Shown: positions 13,428 through 25,235, numbered from the stretch's first letter. The stretch: 64,000 bases of DNA from Elysia chlorotica (GCA_003991915.1 RQTK01000163.1:634779-698778), one strand, 5' to 3'. A program made the numbers and translations. Notes: a model not told the origin generated them from the sequence alone.

Positions 13428-14600
13428 AAAAAAATGCTGTGGGGCAAGATGTCACAGGGAATGGGGTTAAAAGTCACAACTAAGAAGGGTCAATTTGTTC
13501 TTCTGTAACTGGATATAACACTGTTTTTGTCTACCATTCAATCGGCATTTAAACACAGACTAAGTTAAGGTTTTCATTTGTTTAAACACAGACTAAGTCA
13601 AGGTTTTCATTTGTATCTTTTCAGACTTGACAAGAGAACCAAATCTACATCATGGTCCGAGAGTATAAAAGGAAAACTGACAGAGGGACATTTGCCAGAG
13701 AGGACATGCTAAATGCTGTTGATGATGTCATCAGCAAAGGGATTTCTCTGCGCAATGCTGCAGATGAGCACCACGTAAATTACAAGACACTGAGTCGGTA
13801 CGTGAAGTTGAAGAGGGATGCCAAAGATGGAGCAGCTGAACCTCAGAGTTTTGGGTATCAGAAGACACGTCTTGTCTTCTCTGAGGATATGGAAAGGCAG
13901 CTTGTGGACTATCTGCTGACTGCCTCCAAGATTTTCCACGGACTTCAAATGCTAGAGTTGCGTGAGCTAGCATATGAGGTGGCAGTCGCAAACAACTTAG
14001 CAATGCCCGCGCCATGGACAGAGAATCAAAAGGCTGGGTTGGAATGGGCACGCGGCTTTATGAGTCGGCACCGTGATGTGGTCTCTTTGCGATCCCCAGA
14101 GGCAACATCTCTTTCAAGAATGTCGTCCTTCAACAGGCACAATGTGAACACTTTTTATGACAATTTAGAAGAGGTGATGAAGAAAGGGTTCACTCCGGAT
14201 AATATCTGGAACATCGACGAGACTGGTGTGACAACAGTCCAAACACCATCCAAACAAATTGCTCAAAGAGGAGTGAAGCGTGTGGGTGCTGTCGTGGCAC
14301 AGGAGCGTGGGACACTCGTGACAGTTTGCTGTGGAGTCAGTGCCTCTGGGAATCATATTCCTCCATTCCTGGTATTCCCCAGGGTCAATGCACAGGATCA
14401 CTGGAGAATGATGCTTCCACCTGGCAGTGTCGTGGAGGGTCACCCAAAATCATCGGGTTGGATGACAAGAGAGAATTTTCTTTCGTTCTTGAAACATTTT
14501 GTGAAATGCACGAAACCATCAGCAGATTCACAGGTCAGTAATAAATCTCTAGTTTAGATGATACTTTAAACCTGACGTTTAGTTCATTGTTTTCTGCACA
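13428..14600 (+). mobile_element. pogo/Tigger-type DNA transposon, 5' part
   Basis: This is the 5' end of a pogo-like element. Inverted GGGGCAAGATGTCAC-type motifs at 13,440-13,477 mirror those at 12,924-12,961. A short leader follows that includes a 29-bp tandem duplication (about 13,547-13,608) and an acceptor-like TCTTTTCAG at 13,616-13,624. Then comes transposase exon 1. The element is cut off a short way into its intron, and Gypsy sequence follows from about 14,700. Confidence 0.75.
13652..14557 (+). pseudogene. pogo-like transposase, N-terminal half (psq HTH, CENP-B HTH, DDE_1 start)
   Basis: The 301-codon frame starts at ATG in a good context (CATCATGG). Residues 1-60 form a psq-type helix-turn-helix (GISLRNAADEHHVNYKTLSR). 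Residues 70-175 resemble the CENP-B/Tc5 DNA-binding domain, and residues 180-295 open the DDE_1 core, with the first catalytic Asp at about 189 in NIWNIDETG. The exon probably ends at 14,533 (TCACAG before GTCAGT); the codons after that are intron read-through. The missing rest of the core is not found downstream. The frame itself is undamaged, so exon 1 may be fairly young. Function: DNA binding and cut-and-paste transposition, or a source of CENP-B-like host proteins. Confidence 0.8.
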
Positions 14601-14699
14601 AGGCGAAAGTTGTCCAAACATATATGTTGCATGCTATGTGTGAGTGTTTAGACTGCTAAGGGCTTACACCGTGTGACAATGTATATATCACAGGGAAAA

Positions 14700-16912
14700 A
14701 TGATACAGAGCATTGCAAACATTGAGCAATGTGTTGAACATTATAAAACAAAAAGGTCTTAAAATCAACAAAACCAAGTGTCAATTCATGCTCAGTGAAA
14801 TAAACTTCTTGGGCTACAGACTGAACCAAAACGGCTTACAGCCACAGGATGACAAAGTCAAGGCTATAAAAGAAGCCCCAAAACCTGAAAACACACATCA
14901 GTTAAAATCCTTCCTTGGGATGTAAACTATTATTCCAAGTTTGTTGGAAACGTGTCCCAAACCCCAGCTCCTTTGTACAAGCTTTTCAGAAAGGGTAAAA
15001 AATAGCAGTGGGTTAAGGAACAAGAAGAAGCCTTTCATAGAGCCAAAGAAAAAAAAGAAATTTAGACATCAAAACAGGTCCAGGTTCATTTTGATGCCTC
15101 AAAGAAAATCATCTTGACATGTGACGCCTCTCCAGATGGAGTTGGTGCAGTCTTGTCCCATGAGGAAAGCTCAGGCGAGCGTCCGATCACTTTCGCTAGC
15201 AGGTCTCTAAATAAGGCAGAAAGAAATTACTCACAAATTGACAGGGAAGCATTGGCTTTAATTTTTGGTGTAAAGAAATTCCATAAATATGTCTATGGAC
15301 AACAATTTACACTCAAAACATATCACAAACCTTTTAGGTTTATTTGGGGAATCCAAGCCTCTCCCTGAGAATGCACCACCTAGAGTGCAGAGGTGGGCCA
15401 TAACACTTGCAGCCTACACCTATCAGTTAAAATACAGACCTGGCAGCGAAAACAATGCGGATGCTTTCAGTCGGTTGCCACTACAACAGAACACAAAAGA
15501 GTATGTTCCTGAAGACATTGAAATGTTATTTAGTGTCATTGACACTGCAGGGTTGAATGTTGATGATGTTGTGAATGCAACAAAGTCAAATGAGTGTTTG
15601 AAACAAGTCTTGAACTTTTGTAAGAATGGATGGCCTGAAAATGTTGTTGAGAAACTGGGTCCTTACAAAAAAAAGACAGAATGAACTCAGTATTGAAAAT
15701 GAATGTATTCTATGGGGTTCAAGAGTTATCATTCCCATGTCACTACAAAATGATGTTTTGAAAATGTTGCATGAGGCCCATGTGGGTATATCAAAGATGA
15801 AGAGTCTAGCAAGGTCTTGGTTATGGTCGCCACATTTGGATGCTGACATAGAGAAATTTGTCAAACTTTGTTCATCATGTCAAAAACATGCAAAACACCC
15901 TGCTAAGGCACCATTACACAACTAGGATTGGCCAACTGAGCCATGGAAAGAATCCACATAGACTTTGCTGGTCCCTTCATGAACAAAATGTTTATGATTG
16001 TAATTGATGCCCATTCTAAGTGGTTAGAAGTCAAACAAATGCACACTATCACATAATCAGCAGCCAATGGCATTGAGCACATAACAACTTCGCCGTACCA
16101 CCCTGCTGGACACGGTCTAGCGGAAAAAGTTGTAGGTATCTTTAAAAGTACCATGGTTTAGCTTGGTCCAAAGTTTAGCACCAGAGAAAGACTGAACAGA
16201 TTCTTTACCAAATACCGCACCACCCCCACATCACTACTGGTGTAGCTCCTTGTGAACTGCTGTGTGGTAGAAAGTTGAAAACACACCTAGACTTATTGCA
16301 CCCAACAGTACAAAGATCGGTGCACCCAACAGTACAAAGATCGGTGCACCCAACAGTACAAAGATCGGTGCACCCAACAGTACAAAGATCGGTGTTTCAA
16401 AAACAACAAATGTAAAAGCAAAATCATGACAAACACGCTGTCGAAAGAGAGATAAGTGTGGACGATAATGTATTCATTAAGAATTGGGGAAGGGGTGATA
16501 AGTGGGTGTCAGGACAAGTTGTCCAAAGTTCTGGTCCAGTGTCATTTAAAGTCAAAACTGATGATGGAACTATTACACGTAGACATCAAAACCAGATCAG
16601 AACTACGTGTGCAGAGAATGATGAATGTGGATCAGCCACTCCCAATAGGATGGGTGGGTTCACATCAAGTGTTCTTTCTGCTGATCAAGCGGCAGATGAG
16701 TTGGTTGTCAAGAAAAGTCCAGTTCCCAAACCCCAAAATTCAGATGCAACCTGTAGGCCAGCTACTATTAGGCCTATTCCATCTTGGCAGCAAAGTCCCA
16801 ATTCTCCTGCAAACACACTTGCCAATGAGACTGTTGTGAAAACACCAGCTCAGTTGCCGCTGAGGAGATCAACACGCACTGTCAAACCACCTGATAAACT
16901 TGATTTGTAGAT
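14700..16912 (+). mobile_element. Ty3/Gypsy LTR retrotransposon remnant (fossil)
   Basis: A broken copy keeping only the 3' two-thirds of pol. In order: the end of reverse transcriptase with the connection (about 14,713-14,925), RNase H (about 15,085-15,350), the integrase zinc-binding region (about 15,720-15,925), pieces of the integrase core (about 15,930-16,250) and the integrase C-terminal region to 16,910. Gag, protease and most of reverse transcriptase are missing. The reading frame is interrupted about half a dozen times, so it is an old, dead insertion. It adjoins the truncated pogo element. Confidence 0.85.
16299..16394. repeat. 24-bp tandem repeat, 4 copies
   Basis: Four essentially identical 24-bp units containing CACCCAACAGTACAAAGATC, inside the Gypsy fossil. 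The units are so alike that this local amplification is younger than the element. Confidence 0.9.
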
Positions 16913-17385
16913 GTCAAATGATTTAGTAGTCTACTCATGGGCACATCTAGTTACAGTCCAATATTGTTGTCAATGAAACCATGGTTGTTGCTTTTAATTA
17001 GTAGTTCATCATGTATTCACGTTCATTCTTTCGGTACTTAGTTCTTGTTCATTGTTAAGGTTACGAATTATGTACTAGTGGCTTTTTGAATATTGATATG
17101 ACTACTGGTACATCCATTTATGTTCTTTAAAATAATAATGAGCGAAAGTAGTGTGCCTGTTACTGTTAAACAGATCTATAAAAATTGTTAATGCTACATT
17201 GGTGTAACCACATTATAATGCACAGGTATTTTAAAGGCTATTAATAAGGGAGTAAAAGTTATTGTCATAAAATGCAGTTATGCTTATGCTCTAACTTAGG
17301 GGAAAGGGGTGTAATAATATATTGATCGTAAAGGCATAATAAAGAGGTAAACATGGAAGCTGGAGCTCGTTCTTGTGTACTCATG
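16905..17385 (+). repeat. Possible 3' LTR of the Gypsy remnant
   Basis: The stretch directly behind the pol remnant is AT-rich and non-coding. It carries a polyadenylation signal AATAAA at about 17,338, followed within 45 bp by TGTGTACTCA. This fits an LTR of about 480 bp, but no 5' LTR is present for comparison, so the limits are a guess. Confidence 0.3.
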
Positions 17386-18944
17386 TATTGATAGACAGAA
17401 TCTTTACAAGATTTTTCAACATGCCTCAACATTTCAGCAGAAGCAGGGGGCCGAAACAAAGGTTGAGTAATTATTTGACATCCAATAAAGTCGTTTGGTC
17501 ACCCCGTCAACGCTCAACTTTAAATCCAATCCAAAACCTTTATACTGCTGATCTTTGTGGACAGCCCCACCAAATGACATTGAAGAGGTGTATTTGCTGC
17601 CTACTTTCACCAAGGTCAGTCTCATTTCTGCATCTTGACAAACAAGAGAAATAACTGCCAAACGTTTGTCGGTTGCAAGAGGGTGGGCTCGCCCCGAGCA
17701 AGGACGAGTAACAACATGCGTGGTGGCTGTCAGCAGGTAACTTTGGCGGAACTGCCGGGCAAGTGTCGGCAGCTATGTAGGCTTTTGGGAGCAAATGGCA
17801 GGGTGTTCATGGAGCCCAGCTGATGGACAGCCCCCCCCCCCTCTCCAGCTGTGAATACAAGAAGGCCTAGTAGAATAAAACTTGTCCTCGAATTTCTAGA
17901 AGTAGAGCTCTAAAATAAAATGACACCATTGAATTTGGGTACGGTAGTTGTCACCTGGGTAATGTTAATTTTAAACCCAACTGGTACTGGCCCAGCCTTA
18001 TCGCTGGCAATCTCTGCTACTGTAAGACCCCTTCCTTTGTCTTCATCCAAACATTGATCTGGCTACCTCTAAAAGTATTGCAGGTTTCGATTTCATTCTT
18101 AATCTACTCCTTCATTTCTAATGTGAATTGGCAAGCACTTTGCTTGTTGGGAGGTGTCAATACAAAAGGTGAGCACAGTCCAACACTTGTGGAAATATTC
18201 AGGTTCAACAAACAACATATATTGCAGACGTAATGCATAATAATTAATATATTATAAATCAAGCAACATAAAATAATTCAAAGTAGCTAAAACATTGCCA
18301 GCACTCTTCAAAAAGGCCTTATCAATCCAAAATACTGAAATCTATAATAATATTTAAACAAAATTGTGTACTACATTCACAGAGCAGCTGAGCATTTCTG
18401 GGTAGTCTGTAGTCTTCTATAGAACCAGCGCATGTCTCTAGTTCGAACTCTGTCAACCTGAAAATCTAATTACTTTTTTTTTTCTCCATCAAACTGGCCA
18501 TGATGCCTCCATTCAGCTTTTGCACCAATAGCAATTTAATTTAGTTCAGTACTGTATTTTGGGATCAGTTTTACTAATACATGAAATAATGTATCTGGCC
18601 CAGGAGTTTACAGTCAGTTTGGCCCTGGTAACAAAGTGATTGCGTCAGGAGTGCTATGAACATGTTGACATTGTTACTGATTGATCAATTAACAAATTTT
18701 AATTTATATTATGGGATGTCTTGTTGAGTTGTAGATACATGTAAACAGATTATTAAAATTTCTCTACACTCCTTCCTTTATCTGAGGGAATTTTAAAAAT
18801 TCAAATCATAACTCATTTACAATAGCCCAAACGTTATTTTAGATACATTTTTGTGGAGTTAGACCTTTGCGTGGCAAACAATTAAAAACAGAACAGTGAA
18901 ATGTTACTGTCTCCAAAATATCATCACAAAGATCATCAAAAGCT
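17386..18944. other. Non-coding stretch between Gypsy fossil and protease gene
   Basis: No supported gene. It includes a poly-C run at 17,829-17,842. The part near 18,945 is presumably the 3' UTR of the minus-strand protease gene, but no single polyadenylation signal stands out. Confidence 0.4.
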
Positions 18945-19994
18945 TCAGTTTTTTAACACCCACCACCAGTTACCATAGTTAAGTTGGTCTGGCTTGGATT
19001 TAATTCCTATCAGTTTTTGGAAAACTCTTGTAAAGAGGTTTTGTTCATCCTGGTGCTGTGTGGAAGTTTTTGTGTAACCCCCGCAGTGAACTGGTATGAT
19101 CCATAGAGGAGAATCATCGTCCGCTGGATGTGTGACAAACCTTAACACCGCTGCTCCACTGGAGCCAGGGCATGTAGCTGCATTATATTCTACTTGATGA
19201 ACTTCTCCTCCTGTGCTTTTACCCACTGTTATTTTCTTGGGTTGCCCGTGCGGGTGGGAAATTATGAGCACCTGCGGACAATCTACAGGATTAGACCGTG
19301 GTAAACCAAGACCAGAAAGATCCAGGGGCTGTGGTTCCCCACTCAGCCAACAATGCCATGAAGAGATGATCCTCTCGGCCAAAGCTTCATCGTGTGTGGC
19401 ACACCACATCTCACAGACATCCCTGTCAGGGTAGGACCTGGCCACTTCCACACCTCGTACAGACTTCATCCTACCATTAGACTGGGAACAGTCATGGTTA
19501 TCATAAAACATATCTACTCTGGTGGTCTTAGCCTCCTCTGTGTTAAATACAACATGTCTGGCTGTCCAAACCTCGAATCTCCAAAACTTTCTCATTGTCT
19601 TTTTTTCACATTGATCACAAGGACAAAGCTCATTGGAGACGGGACCCTCAACATCACTTATAAAGCCAGTTCCCAGCCGAGTTCCATCAGATCTTCTAAG
19701 GTCAGAAAAAGGATAGCCATCTGGTCTATCGGGACTAGTCCAATGTACTCTGAGCCTCACAGTAAGGTCCATCACAGATCTCAGCCGATCACGCTCTTCA
19801 ACAGTCTGTACCCTGGATATATAGCTATCTATAAAATCTTGACCTGAAATGAATCCTATATGCCCAGGATTTTTTTTACATTCCTTCCAACGATATTCAC
19901 TCTCTGCTCCTTCAGATCCACTACCCAACACCTCACACTCATGACAGCCTCCAGATGGATGCATATAAATATTCTGCACAGACTGATCTTCCAT
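18945..19994 (-). CDS. PA-clan trypsin-like serine protease, cytosolic type, intronless
   Basis: The 349-residue single-exon protein has the trypsin-fold (PA clan) layout. LGTGFI (107-112) opens the barrel. WTARHVVF (143-150) carries the probable catalytic His147, CATHDEALAE (198-207) a probable Asp202, and CPGSSGAAVL (275-284) the nucleophile Ser279. ISHPHGQPKK (245-254) is a further hallmark of intracellular members seen in molluscs and amphioxus. No signal peptide, transmembrane segment or zymogen cleavage site is visible, so it should act inside the cell and not need classical activation. Extra cysteines (CHEC 17-20, CPCDQC 124-129) could bind metal; that is speculative. The intronless structure contrasts with the many-exon genes nearby and could reflect an old retrocopy or an intron-poor family. 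The ATG is the first in the open frame; an upstream spliced exon cannot be excluded. Substrate unknown. Confidence 0.75.
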   Translation of the reverse strand: MEDQSVQNIYMHPSGGCHECEVLGSGSEGAESEYRWKECKKNPGHIGFISGQDFIDSYISRVQTVEERDRLRSVMDLTVRLRVHWTSPDRPDGYPFSDLRRSDGTRLGTGFISDVEGPVSNELCPCDQCEKKTMRKFWRFEVWTARHVVFNTEEAKTTRVDMFYDNHDCSQSNGRMKSVRGVEVARSYPDRDVCEMWCATHDEALAERIISSWHCWLSGEPQPLDLSGLGLPRSNPVDCPQVLIISHPHGQPKKITVGKSTGGEVHQVEYNAATCPGSSGAAVLRFVTHPADDDSPLWIIPVHCGGYTKTSTQHQDEQNLFTRVFQKLIGIKSKPDQLNYGNWWWVLKN

Positions 19995-20927
19995 GTTTCT
20001 CTGGCCCTCTATGTGACAGCACTGCAGGTGTCTTCAGCAACTTTGGAAGACAGAAACAAGGAAAAGTTATTCCTAAGTTGAATCTCTTTAGTAGGTTTTC
20101 ATAATAAGAAAAATGTGTTATCCATAAAAAAATAACAACGTTAACAATGGGAAACTTGCTAATACAATCACATCATGGACATGCACTTACTAGTTACTAG
20201 CTTGTCAAACCTGAAATTTACAAAGGTCCATAGTGCATCCATATTGATACAGACGCAATTCTTGCGAGGGTCGACAAGAAGCCAAGAGAGGCACCATAAT
20301 GTATGCTGTGTGATCTGTGCTTGTAATACGTTTTAAAATTTAGATTTAAACAATTGGACAGCAGATAGGGTGCTGACAATTATGGGATGTTGTCAATCAA
20401 CAGATAATGGCAAAGGCAAGGCGGGCAGTTGAGTCCCATACGAATCCCCCTGACAGACCACGGGCTGCCAAGGGCACACTTATATCTGGTTCATAATGAG
20501 CCTTAACATGAGAGTGGCTCTAAGCTCTCAGCAGTCGAGTAGAATCTATAATTAGGGCAACAATTGAGTGACTCCAATCCTAGACGGATAGCGCAGTCTT
20601 GTGTGGAGGTTAGGAGAGTATCGTACTCTGAGATCATCGAACAACATCAGCGCCCTTGCCCCTACCCTCCAGCGCAAGTTTTTTGTCTGCCTGATACACA
20701 TTGAGGACACCGATGGTGGTAACACCAGCGTCCATCATTGTTCGGCATTATTTTAACTGGGGGACAAAGCACAATTCCCCCCCCCCCTCAACTTCTTACC
20801 TATCTATGTTCACCACAAAATTAACATAGAACTTGTGAGCCCAAACATGCTAAGAAGATGTGCCATCTACAAGAACGTTCTTGGTGAAACCACATTCTCA
20901 TAAGATAATTTCTTTGGGTTTTGACGC
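19995..20927. other. Non-coding upstream flank of protease gene
   Basis: No gene is supported. A poly-C run lies at about 20,779-20,788. No TATA box can be placed with confidence for the minus-strand gene. Confidence 0.4.
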
Positions 20928-22198
20928 ATTCGTAGTCGTTCGTAACGCAACACCTAGCGGTAAAGGGGCAGGCCTAAACCCTACGGGCCAAACTGTCGGT
21001 GACAAGCCCGGAACTTAAAAAAAAGGGCCAGTTTGACCTGATTACCTAACAGATCTCGCCACTATTGAGTTCCACAGCGCCCAGGAGGAGAGTGCTGCTT
21101 GGCAGGCGCAGGTGAAGTATGCCCATTAACAACACACTATTGGGTGCTGATATGTGTGTGGATCAAAAACCCTAAATACGTTACAATTCTAGATCTAGTT
21201 CTTCACTCTACTTTCCATTAATTTAGGAAATGATGTTGGTATAGATATTCATAATGCATAATTTGCAAGACCTTAAGACTTCATATATTTAAGTCATTAC
21301 CTTTGGAATGTTTATGCAGAGTCAATGATGATAACTTCATTATTAGGTCTAAAAATCATTGTCATAGTTAAATAATTGTATAACATTACTTAAGTTGACC
21401 CATGGATCAATCAATTGAATAAAAATGAATCGACTTTGGAAGTCGAGCCTATAATCTAGAACTAGATCGATATCGAGATCATAATTATGATACGCCTAGA
21501 TCTATATCTTGATTTAGATCTACTCACTTTCTCTATGCTGGACGAAAAGTTGTGTGTTTTTGATTGAAGTAGAAAAATTCAAGTCATTTTTATGTAATAT
21601 TACACAACAGACTCTAAAAAGTCATATTGAATGATAGCCACGATGAGTGTCTGTAGTGCTAGTGCAGTCTCAGGTTGATACAACTTACAGGTACATGCAC
21701 TAAAAAAAAACATCCGGGAAGTCCTAAGCCTTGTATAAATTCCCGATTATTTTAACGAAGTGGCTAGCATCACATGAGTACCTCAATACCTTATAAATTC
21801 AATTTTATAGGATGTAAAAAGATGCTCTTTTTTGTATTCTTCCCTGTGACAGTATAAGGGGAACATTTAATACGGCTTGAACATGTTAACAAAGTGAACA
21901 TGATCATGAATCATATTCGGTACAAAATAGGAAATATAACTTCCACCAGAGTATGACTTATGGCTTTTTACATGGATAAAGTTCTATAAAATATCATATA
22001 AATTATTGAATTTAACAATAAAATGCACACACACAAAAATATGTCTTCAAAAAAGTGGAACAATTTTTGCCCCATCACTTTCATTCATCGACAAGCACAC
22101 AACATAATTGTGTGTGATTGAGGGGAAATAAAGAGGAATGTAGAATGATATAGAAATGAGAAATTAAGAAGAAATACCCAGTGTCAGAGAGTGAGAGA

Positions 22199-22330
22199 TA
22201 GTGAGAGATACTGTATGGGGAGGGAAGAGAGAGGGGAGAGAGAGAAAGAGACAGAGACAGAGACAGAGAGAGACAGACAGACAGACATACATACAGACAA
22301 ACAGACAAACACACAGACAGAGACAGAGAG
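22199..22330. repeat. GAGA/GACAGACA microsatellite, copy 1
   Basis: Purine-rich GAGAGA and CAGACAGACAGA runs of about 130 bp. The matching tract in the second duplication copy is at about 24,418-24,495. Confidence 0.9.
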
Positions 22331-23779
22331 CATTGCTGCACACTACACACTCATACCGTAGACGTTTCCTAGAGAGGTATTGTAATTTCCTGTCTTTGTA
22401 CTTTCAATTTCTCAAGAAATGGTCTTGGCTCTAAACCCTCAACACTTAAAGAAGATCAAATTGAAAAAGTTAAAGACCGAGTGCAATCTGACGAAGTAAA
22501 ATACCCAGATCTAGGTCTATATGAGTAGATTAGGTCTTTAGATGTAGACCTACACTTTAGTTGATATACATCTGTGCTATAAACATAAAACTTGGACTAA
22601 GCCAAGGGTAGATCTAGATCTAGATCTAGATTTAGTGAGTAGTTTTACAAAGTACCCTTACTTTGAGTACTAAGTTGCTTGTGCCATCACAGTTGTCATT
22701 ATTATAATGCCTACCGCCTATAGGGCACTCTTTGAGTTTTGTGGTCCCTAACCTGTGGCCGATCACATTGGCTTGGTGGGCGGTTTTCGATTAAATCGGA
22801 GTCGGTCTAACTGTGAAGAGAGAATAGACGGAGAGAGAGAAATACAGAGCAAGCGAGTGTGAGAGACAGAGATAGTTTCAAAAGAGATCAAAGTCATTCG
22901 TAGTCGTTCGTAATGAAACACCTAGCGGTAAAGGGGCAGGCCTAAACCCTAACAGCCAAATTGTCGGTGACAAGCCCGGGACAGAAAATAGGGCCGGTTT
23001 GACCTGATTACCTAACAGAGTTCCACAGCGCCCAAGAGGAGAGACTGAGCCGTTGGAGAGCGCTGCTTGGCAGGCGCTGGTGAAGTATGCTCGTTAACAA
23101 CACACAATTGAGTGCTGATATCTGTGCGGATCAAAAACCATAAATATGTTACAATTCTAGATCTAGTTATTCACTCTGCTTTCCATTAATTTAAGAAATG
23201 ATGTTGGTATAGATATTTATAATGCGTAATTTGCAAGACCTTAAGACTCCACATTTAAGTCATTACGTTTGTAATGTTTATGCAGAGTCAATGATGATAA
23301 CTTCATTATTAGGTCTAAAAATCATTGTCATAGTTAAATAATTGTATAACATTACTTAAGTTGACCCATGAATCAATCAATTAAATAAAAATGAATCGAA
23401 TTTGGAAGTCGAGCCTAGATCTAGATCTAGATCGATATCGAGATCATACGCCTGGATCTATATCTATATCTGGATTTAGATCTACTCACTTTCTCTAGGC
23501 TGGACGAAAAGCTTTGATTGAAGTAGAAAAATTTAAGTCATTTTATGTAATATTACACAATAGACTATAAAAAGTCATATTGAATGATAGCCACGATGAG
23601 TGTCTGTAGTGCTAGTGCAGTCTCAGGTTGTTACAACTTACATGAATACACGTACATGTACTGAAAAAAGCATCCGGGAAGTCCTAAGCCTTGTGTAAAT
23701 TCCCGATTATTTTAACGAAGTGGCTAGTATCACCCGAGTACCTCAATACCTTATAAATTTAATTTTTATTGGATGTAAT

Positions 23780-24006
23780 GTTGGGTTGTTGTTGGGTTGG
23801 TTTAACGTCCAACAGCAGAACTATAATATATGCTATATTGTGGACGGGCCCCAAGAAGGACGTCTGACAATTTTATGTGCTGCCACACACGAGACAGGGC
23901 GGGATACCGTAACTCCTGTCTCAGGAACGCAAAAGCCAGGATTCGAACTCGGAACCTTTTGCGTCGGAAGCCGATGTTCTACCCCTGGACCACCGCGCCT
24001 CCTATA
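23780..24006 (-). mobile_element. tRNA-derived SINE with 9-bp target-site duplication
   Basis: The element is inserted in copy 2 of the 2-kb duplication and absent from copy 1. It is flanked by GGATGTAAT at 23,771-23,779 and at 24,007-24,015. On the minus strand it starts with a tRNA-like head with A box (GGTGGTCCAGGGGTAGAAC) and B box (GAGTTCGAATCC), continues with a body containing TGTGTGGCAGCACATAAAAT, and ends near TTGGACGTTAAACCAACCCA. That tail type is common in molluscan SINEs. Because the empty site is preserved next door, the insertion must be younger than the duplication. Confidence 0.85.
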
Positions 24007-25235
24007 GGATGTAATAAAATGCTCTTTTTTGTATTCTTTCCTGTGATAGTATGAGGGGAACATTTACACTTGAACATGTTAACAAAGTGAACATGATCAC
24101 GAATAATATTCGATACAAAATAGGAAATATAACTTCCATCAGAGTATGACCTATGGCTTTTTACGTGGATACAGTTCTATAAAATATCATATAAATTAGT
24201 GAATTTAACAATAAAATGCGCAAAAAATAAATGTCTTCAGCAAAGTAGAACAATTTTTGCCCCATCACTTTCCTCTTTACCGTTCATTCATCGACAAGCA
24301 CCTAACATAATTTTGTGTAATTGAGGGGAAATAAAGAGGGCTGTAAAATGATATAGAAATGAGAAATTAGGAAGAAATACCCAGTGTCAGGGAGTGAGAG
24401 ATACTATATATGGGGAGGGACGAGAGAGGGGGAGAGATAGAAATAGAGAGAGACAGAGACAGAGACAGACAGACAGACAGACAGACAGTCAGAGAGCATT
24501 GCTGCACACTACACACTCATACCGTAGACGTTTCCTAGAGAGGGATTGTAATTTCCTCTCTCTGTACTTTCATTTTCTCAAGAAATTAATGGCCTTGGCT
24601 CTAACTTGTCTAAACCCTCAACACTCAGATCAAATTGAAAAAGTTAAAGACCGAATGCAACCTGACGAGGTAAAATACCCAGATCTAGGTCTATATGAGT
24701 AGAATAGTTCTTTAGATGTAGACCTACACTTTAGTTGTAATACATTTGTGCTATAAACTTAAAACTTGGACTAAGGGTAGATCTAGATCTAGTGAGTAGT
24801 TTTACAAAGTAGGCTACCCTTACTCTGACTCAGAGTACTAAATTGCTTGTGCCATCACAGTTGTCATTATTATAATAAAGGGCACTCCTTGAGTTTTGTG
24901 GTCCCTAACCTGTGGGCGATAAAATTGGCTTGGTGGGCAGCTTTCTATTAAATCGGAGTCAGTCAAACTGTGAAGAGAGAAGAGACAGAGAGAGAGACAT
25001 ACAGAGCAAGCGAGTGTGAGAGACAGAGATAGTTTCAAAAGAGATCAATTTTATGTGCTTGTGTATCCACCCCGTTCCCCGCCCGCATTACAAACCGTGT
25101 TCAAATAAACAATTGAATGCAATCAAATCGCGCCCTGTCTTTATGAATCAAACAAATCATGCCGTTACATTTTTTTTTAAATAACAAAAAGACAGTGAGT
25201 ACAGCTTGCTGGTATTTTATTCAATTTTAATAATC

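Larger units (their letters stand above)
20928..25045. repeat. Tandem duplication, unit about 2.0 kb, two copies
   Basis: Copy 1 runs from about 20,928 to 22,894 and copy 2 from about 22,895 to 25,045. Both start with CATTCGTAGTCGTTCGTAA and share CACCTAGCGGTAAAGGGGCA, the CTAGATCTAGATCTA-rich block, the GAGAGACAGACAG microsatellite and the final GTTTCAAAAGAGATCA. Copies differ by point changes, small indels, microsatellite length and one SINE present only in copy 2. No coding content is visible in either copy. Confidence 0.9.

Noticed and set aside
12913-13477. Open frames across the gap
   Set aside because: They consist mainly of undetermined residues from the N run.
17373-17823. Overlapping short frames on both strands
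   Set aside because: No motif or codon bias; probably flank of the Gypsy fossil.
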